A DNA stretch of 64,000 bases from Microbacterium allomyrinae (GTDB lineage Bacteria; Actinomycetota; Actinomycetes; Actinomycetales; Microbacteriaceae). Each line of letters starts with the position of its first letter. Within the stretch, counting starts at the first letter, position 1. The notes under the pieces were generated by a model, which saw only the letters and a program-made list of their open reading frames with translations, had not been told where the DNA came from and searched no databases. The DNA lies in the NCBI RefSeq assembly GCF_020682705.1, contig NZ_JAGTTN010000006.1, forward strand, positions 172,019 through 236,018. The letters are read 5' to 3'. Shown piece after piece: positions 32,650 through 41,209 of the stretch. A program made the translations under genes and the position numbers.

Positions 32650-33702
32650 TCACCCCGCCACGCGCGGGAGTACGGGAATCGCCGGAGCACGTTCCGGAGA
32701 GCCGAGGTGCGGGTGGATGTCGCGGGCGAGAGTCGTCAAGCCGTCGCGGTACTCCGGCGCATCGAACGGGAGCGGGATGCTGAAGAGGATCTCCGTCGAA
32801 CGCCGAGCCGTGGCATCCGCCCCGAGCGACCCCAGGATGTCATCCACCGAGCCGAACGCGATGTTGGCGTCGACGAGGTGCTCTTCGACGCCGCGAGTCA
32901 GATCCGCACGCCGATAGTAGGCAGGGCTGCCCTCGGCGTACCGGCGATACAGCGCGAGCGCCTCGGCGCGATCCCGCGCGGGCAGCACGACCCGCGAAAC
33001 CGCGATCCGCGGCACGGAGCTCGCAGGCAACTCCGCGAGATAGGCGTCGATGAGCCGGGCCTGCGCAGCCCCCGTGTCGCCCTCGGCCGCTTTGCGGTGA
33101 AGCTGGAGGCCATCACCGGCACGACCGGCGGCGGCCGCGGTGGCGGCACGACTCGTCGCCTGCCAGAGACGCTCGCCCAGGTGCTCGGCTCTCGGATACA
33201 GTTCCACGGCGCGATCCGCGGCTCGGCCCGAGAGAGTGCCCCGCAACCGGTCGAGCGCGGCGGCGAACAGCGCGTCCCGGTCGCCCTCGTCGAGATCGAA
33301 CGCCTCGAAGGCGGGCGAGGCCCACCCCCCGCGGTTGCTCTTGCCGAGGCCGAGCTCGAGTCGGCCGTCGCTCAGGACGTCGACCACCGCCGCCGTCTCG
33401 GCGAGCGCGATCGGGTTCTCGAAGGCCAGGGCGATCACGGCCGTTCCCAGGCGGATCGAGGCCGTCCGCTGCGACAGCGCGGCGAGGAAGGTGAGCGCCG
33501 CGGGCAGCCCGTTCGTCGCGACGTGGCCTTCGGCGACCCAGAAAGAGTCGAAGCCCACGCTCTCCGCGTGGACCGCGAGGTCGATGATCGCGCGGTAGTC
33601 GCGGTGCGGATCCCCCGTCAGCGGGGGCACCGCGAAATGCCCCAGCCTGGGCGGTGCGCCGTCCGCTGCGGCGCTCGGATCGTCGGGGATCGCAGCGGCC
33701 AT
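32650..33702 (-). CDS. LLM-class FMN-dependent monooxygenase (KPN_01858-like)
   Basis: A 350-aa luciferase-fold enzyme. After a short disordered start come PPRLGHFAVPPLTGDP, SVGFDSFWVAEGHVATNGLPAALTFLAALSQRT (about 50-82), LGTAVIALAFENPIALAETAAVVDVLSDGRLELGLGKS, and a C-terminal arm YRDGLTTLARDIHPHL. It resembles a family I recall as KPN_01858, which tends to sit with family 5 ABC importers, and here it is divergent from exactly such an operon at 33962. ATG at 33702 has AAGGAGGAG upstream; a longer frame to 33807 adds unrelated sequence. Probably co-regulated with the importer through the 259-nt shared gap. Substrate unknown. Confidence 0.92.
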   Translation of the reverse strand: MAAAIPDDPSAAADGAPPRLGHFAVPPLTGDPHRDYRAIIDLAVHAESVGFDSFWVAEGHVATNGLPAALTFLAALSQRTASIRLGTAVIALAFENPIALAETAAVVDVLSDGRLELGLGKSNRGGWASPAFEAFDLDEGDRDALFAAALDRLRGTLSGRAADRAVELYPRAEHLGERLWQATSRAATAAAAGRAGDGLQLHRKAAEGDTGAAQARLIDAYLAELPASSVPRIAVSRVVLPARDRAEALALYRRYAEGSPAYYRRADLTRGVEEHLVDANIAFGSVDDILGSLGADATARRSTEILFSIPLPFDAPEYRDGLTTLARDIHPHLGSPERAPAIPVLPRVAG

Positions 33703-33961
33703 CGTGAGCTCCTCCTTGCGCGGACACGCATCCGCATCGGTTCGACGCACCGCGGGCAGGCGAAGGTGCGACGAGGACGACCGTATGCAGTCCTGAACAA
33801 TACGCACAACCGACGTGGCACATGAATGGAATGTGTGTCATTTTGTGACCGACTATGAGTCAGAATGTCGACGCCCGTCGCGCGCGGCCTTGTCCGGTTC
33901 CCACACTCTCGGGAACGCCGTCGAACCCGACGGAGAGCGAATCGCACCGAGAGGCCCATCC

Positions 33962-35536
33962 ATGAGCAGCCCATCCGTCGACAATGCAGGGCGACCGAGA
34001 GCGCGCACGCGCAGACTCGTCAGAACCTTCGCGCTCGCCGCGGCCGTAGCGACCCTCCTGTCGGCGTGCGCCTCGAACGCGCCGGCCGGACAATCGGCGC
34101 CCGACGAGGAGCAGGTGATCCGCTGGGCGGTGACGCAGCCGTTCGCCAACTGGGATCCGATCGTCACTGGAAGCACCGCCAGCACGCGATATCTCACGCC
34201 GATCTACGAATCGCTGACCTCGATCGACGAGTCCGGAAACCTCGCACCCGGCCTCGCCGAGTCCTGGGAGTACAACGACACCGGCGATGCGGTGACCTTC
34301 CACCTGCGGCCGGAACAGACCTTCCACGACGGCACACCGGTCGATGCCGCCGCGGTCGCCGCGTTCATCGAACGCGCCAAGACCCAGCAGAACTCGGCAC
34401 TGATCGGCGACTACGCGACCATCGAGTCCGTCTCGGTGGACGACGACCTCACCCTGACGGTGCACCTCACCCAGGTCGACTATCAGATCCCCTATCTGCT
34501 GAGCGTGCGGGGCGCGCTCATCACGAGCGCCGAGGCGGCCGCCGCCGACCCCGACAAGCTCAACGTGTCGGAGCCGATCGGCGCCGGCCCGTTCAAGGTG
34601 GTCGAACTCGTTCCCGAGAGCCGCATCGTGCTGGAGAAGTTCGAGGACTACTGGGACGCCGACAACATCCACATCGACCGCATCGAGATCGAGTTCGGCA
34701 TCGACGGCTCGACCATCGTCAAATCGCTGCAGACGGGCGTCTACAACTTCGCCATCATCGAGGCCAAGTCGGTGAAAGAGGCGGAGGATGCCGATCTCGA
34801 CGTCTGGTTCGGCGACCAGTACGCGTGGTTCGTGAACTTCCTCAGCATCAACGTCAATAAGGAGCCGTTCACCGACCCCGCCGTGGTCGAGGCGATCAAG
34901 CACGCGATCGACCGCGACGAGATCGTCGACAAGGTGACCCTCGGTTACGGCAAGGCGGTCGATCAGCCCTTCCCGCCGGGGTACATCGCGTACGACGAGC
35001 AGTCGGAGGATGTCTGGGACTACGACCCCGAGAAGGCCTCCAAGATCCTGGCCGAGGCCGGCTACGAGCCCGGAGAGCTCGCGATCCCGCTGTCGATCTC
35101 GGTCGAGAACCCGACCGCCGAGATCATCCAGGAGCAGCTCGGAGCGATCGGCATCGACGTCACGATCGACATCGATCCGAACTGGCGCGTGGGCTACTTC
35201 GGCAAAGAGACGCCGCTGTCGCTCTACGGCTACTTCGGCCGCGACTCCCCGGTGCAGGCCCTCACGGCGAACTACGACCGCGACGGCGTCCTGAACCTCA
35301 GCTCGCCGTACGTGTCGGACGAGTTCACGTCGGCGCTGCGCACGATCCGCGAGACGCCGCTGGACTCCCCCGACTATGAGCGCCTGCTGCGCGAGGCGAC
35401 CCGCGCGGGCGTGGCCACTTCGCCCACCGTCCACCTCTACACCGTCCCCGCGTTCTACGCGAAGTCGACCGAGGTGTCGGATCTGCCGACCATCCAGGGC
35501 CAGCTGAGCTGGAAGGGCGTCACCGTCGGCGAGTGA
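33962..35536 (+). CDS. Family 5 ABC substrate-binding lipoprotein (first paralogue)
   Basis: A 524-aa extracellular binding protein of the dipeptide/oligopeptide/nickel class. The signal peptide has a long basic start (GRPRARTRR) and lipobox LSAC, giving lipidated Cys36. Family marks follow: LAPGLAESWEYNDTGDAVTFHLRP (about 93-116), IGAGPFKVVELVPESRIVLEKFEDYWD (about 207-233), and DPAVVEAIKHAIDRDEI near 305-321. ATG at 33962 is taken at the signal peptide; upstream in-frame sequence looks non-coding. It opens an eight-gene operon and is followed by a hairpin and by a close paralogue at 35786. Its ligand is probably a small organic compound that the downstream LLM enzymes attack. Confidence 0.94.
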   Translation: MSSPSVDNAGRPRARTRRLVRTFALAAAVATLLSACASNAPAGQSAPDEEQVIRWAVTQPFANWDPIVTGSTASTRYLTPIYESLTSIDESGNLAPGLAESWEYNDTGDAVTFHLRPEQTFHDGTPVDAAAVAAFIERAKTQQNSALIGDYATIESVSVDDDLTLTVHLTQVDYQIPYLLSVRGALITSAEAAAADPDKLNVSEPIGAGPFKVVELVPESRIVLEKFEDYWDADNIHIDRIEIEFGIDGSTIVKSLQTGVYNFAIIEAKSVKEAEDADLDVWFGDQYAWFVNFLSINVNKEPFTDPAVVEAIKHAIDRDEIVDKVTLGYGKAVDQPFPPGYIAYDEQSEDVWDYDPEKASKILAEAGYEPGELAIPLSISVENPTAEIIQEQLGAIGIDVTIDIDPNWRVGYFGKETPLSLYGYFGRDSPVQALTANYDRDGVLNLSSPYVSDEFTSALRTIRETPLDSPDYERLLREATRAGVATSPTVHLYTVPAFYAKSTEVSDLPTIQGQLSWKGVTVGE

Positions 35537-35542
35537 TCGCGC

Positions 35543-35576
35543 AGGGGTGGGCCGCGCAAGGCACCGGCCCACCCCT
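35543..35576 (+). terminator. Hairpin after the first binding-protein gene
   Basis: AGGGGTGGGCCG (35543-35554) and CGGCCCACCCCT (35565-35576) form a perfect 12-bp stem with a 10-nt loop, 7 nt after the stop. No T-tract follows. Inside an operon such a stem can stabilise the upstream mRNA or reduce read-through, keeping binding protein in excess. The 209 nt that follow before the next gene may hold a second promoter; no convincing boxes are seen. Confidence 0.7.
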
Positions 35577-35785
35577 CCGACACAAAACGCAACGCGACGA
35601 AATCGGACGAATTGACGGGTGCACAAAGCGCCGTGATTCGTCACACTTTCCACTTCACGACGAACTGCGATGCGCGGCATCCGTCAGCCACAGACCTTCC
35701 ATTACCGCGTGTTTCCGGCCGAATCGCCCCGATCTCGCCCGGTTCCCATGCTGATACAAAGTCACCCGATTGAAACGGAATTGTC

Positions 35786-37321
35786 ATGGTCATCAGACTC
35801 ACCGGACTGCGAGCCGCTGTCGCGGCCGCTCTCGTGGGCGCCCTCGCGCTGACGGGCTGCGCCAGCGCCGCCGACAGCACGGGCGACGCTGCCGAGAGCA
35901 CCGAGCCCGCCGTGCTGCGGTGGGCCGCCACCCTGCCCGCGCATTGGGACCCCATCGTGCAGGGCAGCGGGTTCAGCTTCAACCTCACGGCGCTCGCCTA
36001 CGCCTCGCTGACCGAGATCGACGAGGACGGCAACGCCGCCCCCGGACTCGCCGAGAGCTGGGAGTACAACGACGCCGGCGACGAGGTCACCTTCCACCTC
36101 CGCGAGGGCCTGGAGTTCCAGGACGGCGAGCCGGTGAACGCCGAGGCCGTGAAGCTCTACATCGAGCGCGCGAAGACGCAGGAGAACTCGGCGCTGCACG
36201 GCGACCTGACCTCGATCGAGAGCGTCACAGCCGACAGCGACCTCGACGTCACGGTGCACCTGACCCAGGTCGACCACCAGATCCCGCTGCTGCTGGGCCG
36301 CCGTGTCGCACAGATCACCAGCCCGAAGGCCGCGGAGGACCCCGAGAAGCTGGACCAGTGGCCGGTCGGCGCCGGCCCGTTCACCGTCGTGGAGTACGTG
36401 CCCGAGTCACACATCTACTTCGAGAAGAACGACGACTACTGGGATGCCGACAACATCCACATCGACCGCGTCGAACTCTCGACGGCTCCCGAGCCGTCCA
36501 CGCTGGTCGCCTCGATCAGCACCGGGGTGTACGACTTCGCGTACGGATTGCAGGCCTCGCAGTACGACGCCGCGGTGGACGCCGGGCTCGACGTCGCACA
36601 GCATCCCGTCTACTCGGCATCGAACATCAGCCTGAACATCAACAAGGCTCCCTTCAACGACCCGGCCGTCGTGGAAGCCGTCCGGTACGGGATCGACCGT
36701 CAGGAGTTCCTCGACAAGGTCGCGTTCGGCCATGGCTACACCACGACCCAGCCGTTCCCCGAGGGGTACATCGCCTACGACGAGGAGTCGGCCGACCTCT
36801 GGCCGTACGACCCCGAGAAGTCGAAGAAGATCCTCGCCGATGCCGGGTACGCGCCCGGAGAGATCGTCGTGGACTTCGTCGTGAGCGCCGAGTCGGTGTC
36901 GAACGAGATCGTCCAGTCGCAGCTCGCCGCGATCGGGATCACCGCCAACATCCAGGTCGCTCCCGACTGGGCGGGTCCGTTCTTCGCGAAGGACCTGACG
37001 CTGTCGACCTACGGCACGACCGGACGCGAGTCGCCGGTGCAGACCCTCACCGCCCACTTCGGCCCCGACGGCCCGCTCAACCTGTCGAGCCCGTACGAGC
37101 CGGAGGGCTTCGAAGAGGCCGTCGCGCTGGCGCGCGAGACGCCGCTGGACAGCCCCGACTATGCGGAGAACCTGCAGGCGGCCACGCGTGTCGGCCTCCA
37201 GAGCGGCGCACTGATCTTCACGTTCGGGGCGCCGACCCTGATCGTCAAGTCCCCCAAGGTCTCGGATCTGCCGCAGATCCCCGGTCAGATCCACCTGACC
37301 GGCGTGACCATCGAGCCGTAG
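35786..37321 (+). CDS. Family 5 ABC substrate-binding lipoprotein (second paralogue)
   Basis: A 511-aa lipoprotein with lipobox LTGC (lipidated Cys25). It is clearly related to the preceding gene: the stretches APGLAESWEYNDAGDEVTFHLR, IERAKTQENSAL, VHLTQVDHQIPLLL and ETPLDSPDY recur with few changes. Two binding proteins in one operon usually widen the range of ligands accepted by a single channel. The start at 35786 has only a weak GGA upstream. It is followed by a 13-bp hairpin and then the permease genes. Whether the two bind different sulfur compounds is an inference to test. Confidence 0.94.
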   Translation: MVIRLTGLRAAVAAALVGALALTGCASAADSTGDAAESTEPAVLRWAATLPAHWDPIVQGSGFSFNLTALAYASLTEIDEDGNAAPGLAESWEYNDAGDEVTFHLREGLEFQDGEPVNAEAVKLYIERAKTQENSALHGDLTSIESVTADSDLDVTVHLTQVDHQIPLLLGRRVAQITSPKAAEDPEKLDQWPVGAGPFTVVEYVPESHIYFEKNDDYWDADNIHIDRVELSTAPEPSTLVASISTGVYDFAYGLQASQYDAAVDAGLDVAQHPVYSASNISLNINKAPFNDPAVVEAVRYGIDRQEFLDKVAFGHGYTTTQPFPEGYIAYDEESADLWPYDPEKSKKILADAGYAPGEIVVDFVVSAESVSNEIVQSQLAAIGITANIQVAPDWAGPFFAKDLTLSTYGTTGRESPVQTLTAHFGPDGPLNLSSPYEPEGFEEAVALARETPLDSPDYAENLQAATRVGLQSGALIFTFGAPTLIVKSPKVSDLPQIPGQIHLTGVTIEP

Positions 37322-37328
37322 GCCTCGC

Positions 37329-37357
37329 GGCGGTGCCCGGCCATGCCGGGCACCGCC
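37329..37357 (+). terminator. Hairpin after the second binding-protein gene
   Basis: GGCGGTGCCCGGC (37329-37341) and GCCGGGCACCGCC (37345-37357) form a perfect 13-bp stem on a 3-nt loop, 8 nt after the stop. No T-tract. It probably protects or partly terminates the binding-protein mRNA. Three CACCACGAGA copies follow at 37382, 37397 and 37413. Confidence 0.72.
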
Positions 37358-37433
37358 CCACCTCGGCACGAGATCCCCCCACACCACGAGACCGCACACC
37401 ACGAGACCCGCGCACCACGAGAAGGGAGCAGCC

Positions 37434-38483
37434 ATGGCCATCGCCACCATCGATCCCCACCGCACCACGGAGACCCCCGCCACCTCTGCCGGTCGCACGG
37501 CATCCTCGAAGCGGTCGAGCGGGGGCCATCGCTCGGTCCGGTTCCTGCTGCACTCGCTGGTCGTCTTCGCGACGGTGTTCTTCTTCGCGACATTCATCAC
37601 CTTCGCGCTCCAGGAACTCAGCGGGCTCAGCCCCGCCCACCTGCAGCTGTCGGAGTCGGCCACGCCCGAGCAGATCGCCGCGCTCGAGCACGAATGGGGA
37701 CTCGACCGCCCGTTCATCGTGCAGTACTGGGACTGGCTGACCGGCATCGCACGCGGCGACCTCGGCGAGAGCTGGTACAACGGCGCGAGCATCGCCGACC
37801 TGCTCGCGTCGCGCGCGCTGATCAGCCTGTCGGTCGCCGGACTCGCGCTGCTGATCGGCATCGTGTTCGGCTTCGGCTTCGGCGTACTCGCCGCCGTGTT
37901 CCAGACGACGTGGATCGACCGCTCGATCACGGCGTTCACCACGTTCATCTCGGTGATGCCCTCGTTCGTGGTCGGCATCGCACTGGTCGCGGTCTTCGCG
38001 GTGGGACTCGGATGGTTCCCCTCGGCCGGATACGTGCCGATCGAGCGCGGCGGCTTCGATCAGTGGCTGTGGCACCTGTGGCTGCCCGCGATCGCGCTCA
38101 GCTTCGACACCGTGGCCGATGTCGCGCGACAGATGAGGACGGGCCTCGTCCAGGCGTACCGCGACAACTACGTCACCGGAGCGGTCGTTCGCGGCCTCGG
38201 ACCGAAGCGCATCTTCTTCGTGCACGTGCTGCGCAACGGCAGCGGGCCCGCCCTCACCGTCCTCGGCATGAAGTTCCCCAACCTGCTCGGTGGCGCCGTC
38301 GTCACCGAAGCCATCTTCGGACTCGCCGGCTACGGCAAGTTCGCCGCCGACTCGGCGAGCCGCGGCGACGTGCCGGCCGTGCAGGGCGTGCTGGTCGTGG
38401 CGATCGTGCTGGTGGTCCTGTTCAACCTGGTGGTCAACGTGCTGCTCGTGCGGCTCAATCCCGCTTCGGCGAGAGGGGTATGA
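37434..38483 (+). CDS. ABC importer permease, DppB/OppB type
   Basis: A 349-aa inner-membrane protein. A basic N-terminus precedes the first span (about 36-58). The family segment LGLDRPFIVQYWDWLTGIARGDLGESWYNG (about 85-115) is intact and lies outside the membrane. The cytoplasmic coupling region reads RQMRTGLVQAYRDNYVTGAVVRGLGPKRIFF, and TEAIFGLAGYGKFAADSASRGDVPAVQG is the usual final outside loop. ATG at 37434 has AAGGGAG ahead. The DppC-type gene begins one nucleotide after its stop. It forms the channel for the two lipoproteins encoded upstream. Confidence 0.95.
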   Translation: MAIATIDPHRTTETPATSAGRTASSKRSSGGHRSVRFLLHSLVVFATVFFFATFITFALQELSGLSPAHLQLSESATPEQIAALEHEWGLDRPFIVQYWDWLTGIARGDLGESWYNGASIADLLASRALISLSVAGLALLIGIVFGFGFGVLAAVFQTTWIDRSITAFTTFISVMPSFVVGIALVAVFAVGLGWFPSAGYVPIERGGFDQWLWHLWLPAIALSFDTVADVARQMRTGLVQAYRDNYVTGAVVRGLGPKRIFFVHVLRNGSGPALTVLGMKFPNLLGGAVVTEAIFGLAGYGKFAADSASRGDVPAVQGVLVVAIVLVVLFNLVVNVLLVRLNPASARGV

Positions 38484-38484
38484 C

Positions 38485-39375
38485 GTGATCCGACGAGTTC
38501 TGCGCCTTCCCGCCGGCCGCTTCGCGGTCGCCTTCCTGGTGCTCATCACGTTCCTGGCCGTCTTCGGCCCGGCGCTCGCGCCCTTCGACCCGCTGCAGGG
38601 AACGGACGACGCTCTCGCGCATCCGACCGCGGCGCACTGGCTCGGCACCGACTACCTCGGACGCGACGTCCTCAGCCGGATCCTCGCCGGGTCGACGGTG
38701 AGTGTGCTGGGCGCCGTCCAGGTCGCGCTCATCGCCCTCGTGGTCGGCGCCATCCCCGGCATCCTGTCGGTGTACTTCGGCCGGGTCTTCGAGTGGTTCA
38801 CGCTCCGCTTCGTCGACACCCTCATCGCGCTGCCGTTCCTCGTGTTCGCCGTGGCCGTGACGGCCCTCCTCGGCAACGGGATCCCGCAGGCGATGCTCAC
38901 CGTCGGCATCCTGGTCTCGCCGCTGTTCTATCGGGTCGCCCGGGCCGCGACGCTCTCGGTGGCGCGCTCGCAGTACGTCGAGTCCGCGATCCTCGCGGGT
39001 GCCTCGACGGGATGGATCGTCCGCACGCACGTGTGGTCCAAGGTGCTGCCGCCGATCGCGATCGCCCTCGCCAACACGATGGGCATCGGCTTCGTCGTGG
39101 TCTCGAGCCTGACCTTCCTCGGCATCGGCGTCCAGCCGCCCGCGCCGACGTGGGGCGGAGTGCTGGCCTCGGACCTCGGCTATCTCAACTACCGCCCCTA
39201 CGCGCCGCTGTTCACGACGGTTCTGATCATGGTCACGGTGTGGGCCTTCAATCTGCTCGCGGACGTGATCCGGGATGTCGCGGGCGAGTCCGGGCGCGCA
39301 TTGCTGGCCGAGCAGGGGTCCGGCAGACGCAAGAAGAACGACACGACGCGCGAATCCGCCGTCGCGAGCGCATGA
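38485..39375 (+). CDS. ABC importer permease, DppC/OppC type
   Basis: A 296-aa inner-membrane protein with six spans. The hallmarks are HWLGTDYLGRDVLSRILAGSTVSV (about 51-74), the coupling loop VARAATLSVARSQYVESAILAGASTGWIV near 150-178, and FLGIGVQPPAPTWGGVLASDL near 211-231. The start is GTG at 38485, with GAGAGGGG 8 nt upstream inside the previous gene; the junction is TGA-C-GTG. Upstream in-frame codons belong to the DppB-type gene in another frame. It pairs with the preceding permease. The tail is short, basic and rich in lysine. Confidence 0.94.
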   Translation: MIRRVLRLPAGRFAVAFLVLITFLAVFGPALAPFDPLQGTDDALAHPTAAHWLGTDYLGRDVLSRILAGSTVSVLGAVQVALIALVVGAIPGILSVYFGRVFEWFTLRFVDTLIALPFLVFAVAVTALLGNGIPQAMLTVGILVSPLFYRVARAATLSVARSQYVESAILAGASTGWIVRTHVWSKVLPPIAIALANTMGIGFVVVSSLTFLGIGVQPPAPTWGGVLASDLGYLNYRPYAPLFTTVLIMVTVWAFNLLADVIRDVAGESGRALLAEQGSGRRKKNDTTRESAVASA

Positions 39376-39385
39376 GGAGGATGAC

Positions 39386-40333
39386 ATGACCGACACACTG
39401 AGCGCCGTACTCACCGCAGAGAACGACATCGTCGCGGCCGCCGCCGACACCGCAGACGAGGCGGACGTCGTCCTCCGCGTCGAAGACGTGCGGATCCGCA
39501 ACCAGCACACCGGGAAGGATGTGGTGCACGGCGTCTCGTTCGAGTTACGTCGTGGTCACGTCGTGGGCATCGTGGGCGAGTCCGGCAGCGGCAAGACCCT
39601 CACCTGCCGCGCCGTGCTCGGCATCCTGCCTCGGCTCTTCGAGGTCTCGGGCGGCCGCATCGAGCTGCTCGGCCGGGATGTCGCGACTCTCACCCCGCGC
39701 GAGTGGACGAACCTGCTCGGCACGAGCATCACGGCGGTGTTCCAGGACCCCGGCTCGTATCTGAACCCGTCCATCCGGGTCGGTGCGCAGATCGCCGAGG
39801 TGATCCGGGTCAAGCGCCGGGTGAGCCGCCGCGAGGCGAAGGCCCGCGCCCTCCAGCTGCTCGCAGACGTGCGTCTGCGCGATCCGCAGATCGTGTACCG
39901 CAAGTATCCGCACGAGCTTTCGGGCGGGATGCTGCAGCGTGTGCTGATCGCGGCGGCGATCTCGCTCGATCCGCAGGTGCTGATCGCCGACGAGGTGACC
40001 ACCGCGCTCGATGTGACCGTCCAGGCCGAGATCCTCGACCTGCTGCTGGATCTGAAGACCCAGCACGGGCTGTCGCTCATCGTGGTCTCGCACGACCTCG
40101 CCGTGGTGGCGCAGACGTGCGACGAGGTGCTGGTGCTGCGTGACGGCGCGGTCGTGGAGCACGGCCCGACCGACAGCATCCTGTTCGATCCGTCGCACGA
40201 CTACACCCGGCTGCTGATCGACGAGCACAACCACTACGGGCTCGACCGGTTCCGCACCGGTGAGGACGCACCACCCGCCGCCACGGGATCACAGGCCCTG
40301 GTCGACGCCGAAGGAGCCCGACGTGTCGCGTGA
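39386..40333 (+). CDS. ABC importer ATPase, DppD type
   Basis: A 315-aa cytoplasmic ATPase. Walker A is GESGSGKT (about 67-74), the Q-loop follows in VFQDPGSYLNPS, the signature is degenerate (LSGGMLQR), Walker B is VLIADEVTTALD with the catalytic Glu, and the H-loop is VVSHDLAVVA. The signature with Met is common in DppD-type subunits. ATG at 39386 has GGAGG upstream. An acidic alanine-rich leader of about 25 residues precedes the ATPase core. It overlaps the next ATPase gene by 11 nt. Together the two ATPases power the importer. Confidence 0.95.
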   Translation: MTDTLSAVLTAENDIVAAAADTADEADVVLRVEDVRIRNQHTGKDVVHGVSFELRRGHVVGIVGESGSGKTLTCRAVLGILPRLFEVSGGRIELLGRDVATLTPREWTNLLGTSITAVFQDPGSYLNPSIRVGAQIAEVIRVKRRVSRREAKARALQLLADVRLRDPQIVYRKYPHELSGGMLQRVLIAAAISLDPQVLIADEVTTALDVTVQAEILDLLLDLKTQHGLSLIVVSHDLAVVAQTCDEVLVLRDGAVVEHGPTDSILFDPSHDYTRLLIDEHNHYGLDRFRTGEDAPPAATGSQALVDAEGARRVA

Positions 40334-41183
40334 GCGGGGCGGCCTGTCCGCCCCGGGCGATCCGCTCGTCGAGGTCGAGCACCTCGCCGTCCATTACGGC
40401 ACCGGCCGCGAGCGCACCCAGGTCATCTTCGACGCCGGGTTGCAGGTCGCGGCAGGGGAGTCGGTCGGCCTCATCGGCGAGACCGGCTCGGGAAAGTCGA
40501 CGCTGGCCCGCGCGATCGTCGGTCTCGTGCGTCCGAGTTCCGGCCGCGTGCGGATCGCGGGCGAGGACGTCACCGGATTCGGCCTGCGGCAATGGCGTGA
40601 CTTCCGCCGCCGCGGGATCATCCAGTACGTCTTCCAGGATCCCCTGCGGGCGCTGGATCCCGATCTCACGATCGAGCAGTCCCTGTCCGAGCCGCTGCAG
40701 GTGCAGCGCCGGCTGTCGCGACAGCAGATCCGCGACCGGATCGTCTACCGGCTCGAGCAGGTGCGCCTGGACTCCTCGCTGCTGGAACGCTTTCCCGGAG
40801 AGCTGTCCGGCGGCCAGCGGCAGCGTGTTCTGGTCGCGAGGGCGCTGGCGACCGAGCCGCGGGTGCTGATCCTCGATGAGCCGGTCAGCGCGCTCGACGC
40901 CGCGAACCGGGTCGCCGTGCTCGAGATCCTCAACACGCTGCGTGCGAACGGAACCTCGCTCGTGTTCATCTCGCACGATCTCGGCTCGGTCGCCGGCGTC
41001 ACCGACCGCGTGATCGTGCTCTACCGGGGCGAACTCGTCGAGACCGCCGCCACCACCGACATCGTCAACCGTCCCGAGCATCCGTACACCCGTCTGCTGG
41101 TCGGGTCCGCACCGACCCTCTCGTCGGGCGCCATCGACCGCGAACGTCGTGCCGAGCTCCGCCGGCTCTTCGAACCGTCTTGA
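40323..41183 (+). CDS. ABC importer ATPase, DppF type
   Basis: A 286-aa cytoplasmic ATPase. Walker A is GETGSGKS (about 51-58), the Q-loop lies in YVFQDPLRALDPD, the signature LSGGQRQR is canonical, Walker B is VLILDEPVSALD, and the H-loop is FISHDLGSVAG. The C-terminal YTRLLVGSAP stretch is typical of oligopeptide-type ATPases. The start is GTG at 40323 with AAGGAG 7 nt upstream, inside the end of the DppD-type gene (11-nt overlap), so translation is coupled. The first LLM gene follows 26 nt later. Confidence 0.95.
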   Translation: MSRERGGLSAPGDPLVEVEHLAVHYGTGRERTQVIFDAGLQVAAGESVGLIGETGSGKSTLARAIVGLVRPSSGRVRIAGEDVTGFGLRQWRDFRRRGIIQYVFQDPLRALDPDLTIEQSLSEPLQVQRRLSRQQIRDRIVYRLEQVRLDSSLLERFPGELSGGQRQRVLVARALATEPRVLILDEPVSALDAANRVAVLEILNTLRANGTSLVFISHDLGSVAGVTDRVIVLYRGELVETAATTDIVNRPEHPYTRLLVGSAPTLSSGAIDRERRAELRRLFEPS

Positions 41184-41209
41184 CACACCCCCCACTCAGG
41201 AGAACGAAC

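Noticed and set aside
31583..32917. A 444-codon plus-strand frame running from the DUF222 gene through the 18-bp array
   Set aside because: It overlaps the real DUF222-HNH and LLM genes, has no start signal, and consists of repeat translation plus shadow sequence.
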